From the NCBI GenBank assembly GCA_017623955.1, contig JAGAOA010000098.1, positions 1 through 6,039 on the forward strand: DNA of 6,039 bases, given 5' to 3'. Of the stretch, positions 3,305-6,039 are shown one piece after another; position 1 is the stretch's first letter, and the number at the start of each line of letters is the position of its first letter. A program made the position numbers and the translations under genes. Under the pieces are notes generated by a model. The model was given only the letters and a program-made list of their open reading frames with translations. It had not been told where the DNA came from and made no database searches. Origin of the DNA: Opitutales bacterium. GTDB lineage: Bacteria > Verrucomicrobiota > Verrucomicrobiae > Opitutales > CAG-312.

Positions 3305-6039
3305 TTACGCTACAGCCATGCGTTCGGTCATTCGGCAAAGTCGAGCTGGCATTTTGTAGAGTAATTTCCACGTTATGTTGATAGGGCGTGAACCACTATG
3401 TGAAACGTATTTAGCAGGACCAAGAAAACAATAACTTGAAGTCAACCCATTGACGACGTTCTTATTTTCGCGAACAAAAAGTAAAATAGTGCTTGACCCG
3501 TTTAAATAGCGTTTACCAGTTGCTGATTCAGTACTGGTGGTACTTTGTGACTGCCAATGGAACAATTCATCGCTTATTGCATAATCCAAGTACATGGTTG
3601 TAGGCGAATAGTGTTTTTCTGATTTATTCAGCGTAACAAGGAAAATATCTGCATTAATTTCAGGTAAGTATTTTACACCTTCGCGCATTTCTGGAGACTT
3701 ATCCATTGTCCAGTTGCCCAACGCTGCCAAAATTTCATCACGAGTATAATTAGCATGGAGTTCAAGCGGACAATCAAACGGAAGTATTGGTTTTTGTGTA
3801 ACTAAATCGGCGTGTTCCAAAAGGTAATTAAGCACGGCAATCAGTTCTGCAAAAAAAATCTGATTGGCTTTTAGTTTTGCTATACTTTTCTGAATTATTT
3901 TAATCGACGAATTCCTTCCCCACATTGAGAAATGGAACATCGTTAAAATGCATTCTTCATTTTTGGACAAGTTGTTTAGTTTGTCAGCAGGAGCCTGTAG
4001 AAGTTCCAACAATGTTTTCAGCTGATATGCAGAGTTCAAATGGCATATACGCAATAATCCTTTACACAGACGTTCTTCTTCTGCAATCTCAAAATCATCA
4101 CACAAATTTGCTTGTTGGCACAAACGAGTGAATAGTGCTTTTTGATAAATTGTAGATAGTTTCAAGTGGTGATAATCCACAAAGTTTTCCAGTGTCAATG
4201 GTTTTCCTGTTTCACTTTCAAATGTGGCAAGGCGACTAATTAACATTGTCTGACGTCCAGCTGAAATAGACCCCTTTATGTTTTCCAGAATACGCTTTTG
4301 TGCTTCTTTTTCCAGTTGAATATGGCATCCGGCAGGTAAATGCCGAAAGCCATGTTCAATTTCGTCAATAACGTTCTCTCTGGAAGGACCAAGTATCGCT
4401 CGAAAACGATGTTCAAAGTTGAAGTTTTTGTGTGCATTCCCGACAAAATCTAATACAGTTAAGCACTCCTTATCTTCATGCAAACGCAACCCACGACCGA
4501 GCTGTTGTAAAAATATGGTCAAACTTTCAGTTGGACGTAGGAATAACACAGTATCAATTTCTTTAATATCCACACCTTCGTTGTAAAGATCCACAACACA
4601 GATTACGTTGATTTCTTTTGCAATCAAACGACCTTGTACAGTATTGCGTTCCTGAGTGCTTGATTGAGCTGTCAAAACATCAGAGTTTACCCCATTTTCG
4701 TTAAAAAATTTGTTCATAAACTCAGCATGCTTTTGGCTTACGCAAAAACAAAGAGCTCGGCATTGATTGATATCCAACAAGATTTCGTGCATTTTTTGTA
4801 AGACCAAATTAGCACGGACAAGGTTATCGGTAAAGATGTTATTCAACTGTGTCTTATCGTAACCACCATTACTCCATTTAAGCGTACTCAGGTCAACACA
4901 ATCGGAAATTCCGAAATACTGAAATGGTGTCAAAAGTTTACGATTAATGGCATCGGGCAGACGGATTTCAGCAGCTATATGATAATCAAAGTATTTCAGC
5001 ACATCCAATCCATCATGACGTTCCGGTGTGGCAGTCAAAGCTAATAGATACTTGGGCTTAAAGTGGTTAAGTAATTTCTGATAACCTTCAGCGGCAGCGT
5101 GGTGGAATTCATCAATTACAATATAATCATAGTAATCTTCCTTCAGCTTATTACAAAGATTCTGTGAATTTAAACTCTGAATAGAACAGAACAAATGCTC
5201 ATAATTGTCAGGTTTTTCATGACCTGTAAGCAGTTCGCCAAAGTTTTGATCACGTAAAATATTACGAAATGTAAAACGGCTTTGCTTTAATATTTCTTCA
5301 CGGTGAACAACAAACAGAAACTTTGCATTAGGTTGCGCTTTGTGTACTCGTTTGAAATCAAAGGCTGCGATCACAGTTTTACCTGTGCCAGTAGCGGCGA
5401 CGACCAAATTTTTGTAGCGGTTGTGGATTTCACGTTCAGCACGGATTTTATCAAGAATTTCTTCTTGATACGGATATGGTGTAACATCCATAAATGCCAT
5501 GAGATTTTCTTTGTCGCTATCCTTATCACCTTCGTGGCGCAAAGCTTTTGTTAAACGTTCGCGAGAACTCTCATCATAATGGGTAAATTCTGTTGTATTC
5601 TGATAAGTTTCAAAAGTAGCACAAATCTTTTCCCACAAATAAGGTAATTCAAACTGACTGATTTTAAGATTCCATTCAAGTCCGCTTGTCAACGCTGGTG
5701 CAGAAATATTCGAAGAACCAATATAAGCCGTCCCAAAGCCATTATTACGGTGAAAAATATAGCTTTTTGCATGAAGACGAGTACGCTCTGTATCATAGGA
5801 TACTAATAATTCTGTATTGGGGAGCTTTTGCAATTCGTCAATCGCTTTAATATCTGTTGCCCCCAGATAACTGGTAGTAATAATGCGTAGTCGTTTCCCA
5901 TCCGCAGTCGCTTCTTTTAAATATGGTAAAATCAAGCGCAAACCACTCCACTTTATAAAAGAACACAAAATATCGATACTATCTGCTGTTTGAATTTCCT
6001 TTTTGAGCTCGCTTTCTAGTGTAAGATCTGATGATGTTC
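3305..6039 (-). CDS. PLD-like nuclease / superfamily 2 helicase with DUF3427 domain, 5' end outside the window
   Basis: About 910 residues are visible. The frame stays open to the window edge, so the true start lies to the right; the TTG at 5968 is internal, because 23 sensible in-frame codons precede it. Counting from that TTG, residues 1-125 form a phospholipase-D-like domain with H66xK68 and GSSN (84-87), the usual half-site of HKD nucleases, though the Asp is not evident. The DEAD/DEAH-type helicase core follows: motif I GTGKT (194-198), motif II DEFH (286-289), motif III LTATPER (311-317), motif V around NEGVDI (463-468) and motif VI QLGRGLR (489-495). Residues from about 540 to the end match DUF3427, with the typical closing block YVSHSGSRPINITWKL (854-869). 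The architecture implies ATP-driven DNA translocation coupled to strand cleavage. Such fusions are often found with restriction and defence genes, but the biological role is not settled. The C-terminus and all motifs are intact. The promoter is off-window. Confidence 0.92.
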   Translation of the reverse strand, partial: TSSDLTLESELKKEIQTADSIDILCSFIKWSGLRLILPYLKEATADGKRLRIITTSYLGATDIKAIDELQKLPNTELLVSYDTERTRLHAKSYIFHRNNGFGTAYIGSSNISAPALTSGLEWNLKISQFELPYLWEKICATFETYQNTTEFTHYDESSRERLTKALRHEGDKDSDKENLMAFMDVTPYPYQEEILDKIRAEREIHNRYKNLVVAATGTGKTVIAAFDFKRVHKAQPNAKFLFVVHREEILKQSRFTFRNILRDQNFGELLTGHEKPDNYEHLFCSIQSLNSQNLCNKLKEDYYDYIVIDEFHHAAAEGYQKLLNHFKPKYLLALTATPERHDGLDVLKYFDYHIAAEIRLPDAINRKLLTPFQYFGISDCVDLSTLKWSNGGYDKTQLNNIFTDNLVRANLVLQKMHEILLDINQCRALCFCVSQKHAEFMNKFFNENGVNSDVLTAQSSTQERNTVQGRLIAKEINVICVVDLYNEGVDIKEIDTVLFLRPTESLTIFLQQLGRGLRLHEDKECLTVLDFVGNAHKNFNFEHRFRAILGPSRENVIDEIEHGFRHLPAGCHIQLEKEAQKRILENIKGSISAGRQTMLISRLATFESETGKPLTLENFVDYHHLKLSTIYQKALFTRLCQQANLCDDFEIAEEERLCKGLLRICHLNSAYQLKTLLELLQAPADKLNNLSKNEECILTMFHFSMWGRNSSIKIIQKSIAKLKANQIFFAELIAVLNYLLEHADLVTQKPILPFDCPLELHANYTRDEILAALGNWTMDKSPEMREGVKYLPEINADIFLVTLNKSEKHYSPTTMYLDYAISDELFHWQSQSTTSTESATGKRYLNGSSTILLFVRENKNVVNGLTSSYCFLGPAKYVSHSGSRPINITWKLLYKMPARLCRMTERMAVA

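Noticed and set aside
5966..5968. TTG as the start codon of the nuclease-helicase.
   Set aside because: The frame continues for 23 sensible codons to the window edge (ending ...ADSIDI before the TTG), and the PLD fold needs more N-terminal sequence. The gene is partial at its 5' end.
1..6039. CRISPR array, insertion sequence, rRNA, or replication origin.
   Set aside because: No regularly spaced repeats, transposase-like frames with terminal inverted repeats, rRNA-like sequence or iteron cluster were seen on either strand.

Overview
The window comes from a low-GC bacterium that I cannot name from the sequence. One promoter fits the sigma-70 consensus (2203-2231) and has a strong Shine-Dalgarno site behind it. 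Two other genes have a -10-like hexamer almost touching the ATG and no Shine-Dalgarno site. The gene content and the number of broken reading frames suggest an accessory region of a chromosome, probably a defence and integration hot spot, rather than core genome.

Layout. Positions 1-73 hold nested inverted repeats that probably end an upstream transcript. Positions 223-1131 (+) encode a complete Mrr-type restriction endonuclease. At 1244-1283 lies the 5' half of a tRNA-Arg(CCU) gene, which stops matching a tRNA just past the anticodon loop. It is followed at 1379-1441 by repeated TTTTTGCG motifs, and together they look like the end of an integrated element. An unrecognised 165-residue gene lies at 1484-1981 (-). 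A promoter and ribosome binding site then drive two small mobile-element-type genes (2273-2824, +). Each of these appears to have lost one base near one end. After a dense inverted-repeat cluster (2830-2875) and a 19-bp palindrome (3000-3018) come the broken remains of a helix-turn-helix regulator (3046-3295, +). The rest (3305-6039, -) is a large gene, open at the window edge, for a phospholipase-D-like nuclease fused to a superfamily 2 helicase with a C-terminal DUF3427 domain.

How it fits together. Mrr and the nuclease-helicase are both DNA-processing enzymes of the kind found in defence islands, and they flank a decayed insertion. No integrase gene is visible beside the tRNA scar. The centre is therefore best read as the leftover of one or more integrations, with damaged regulatory and accessory genes, between two intact effector genes. 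I found no CRISPR array, complete tRNA, rRNA or insertion sequence. I do not see a clearly new multi-gene system. The items most worth checking are the tRNA scar with its repeats, the palindrome beside the broken HTH gene, and the unrecognised 165-residue protein.
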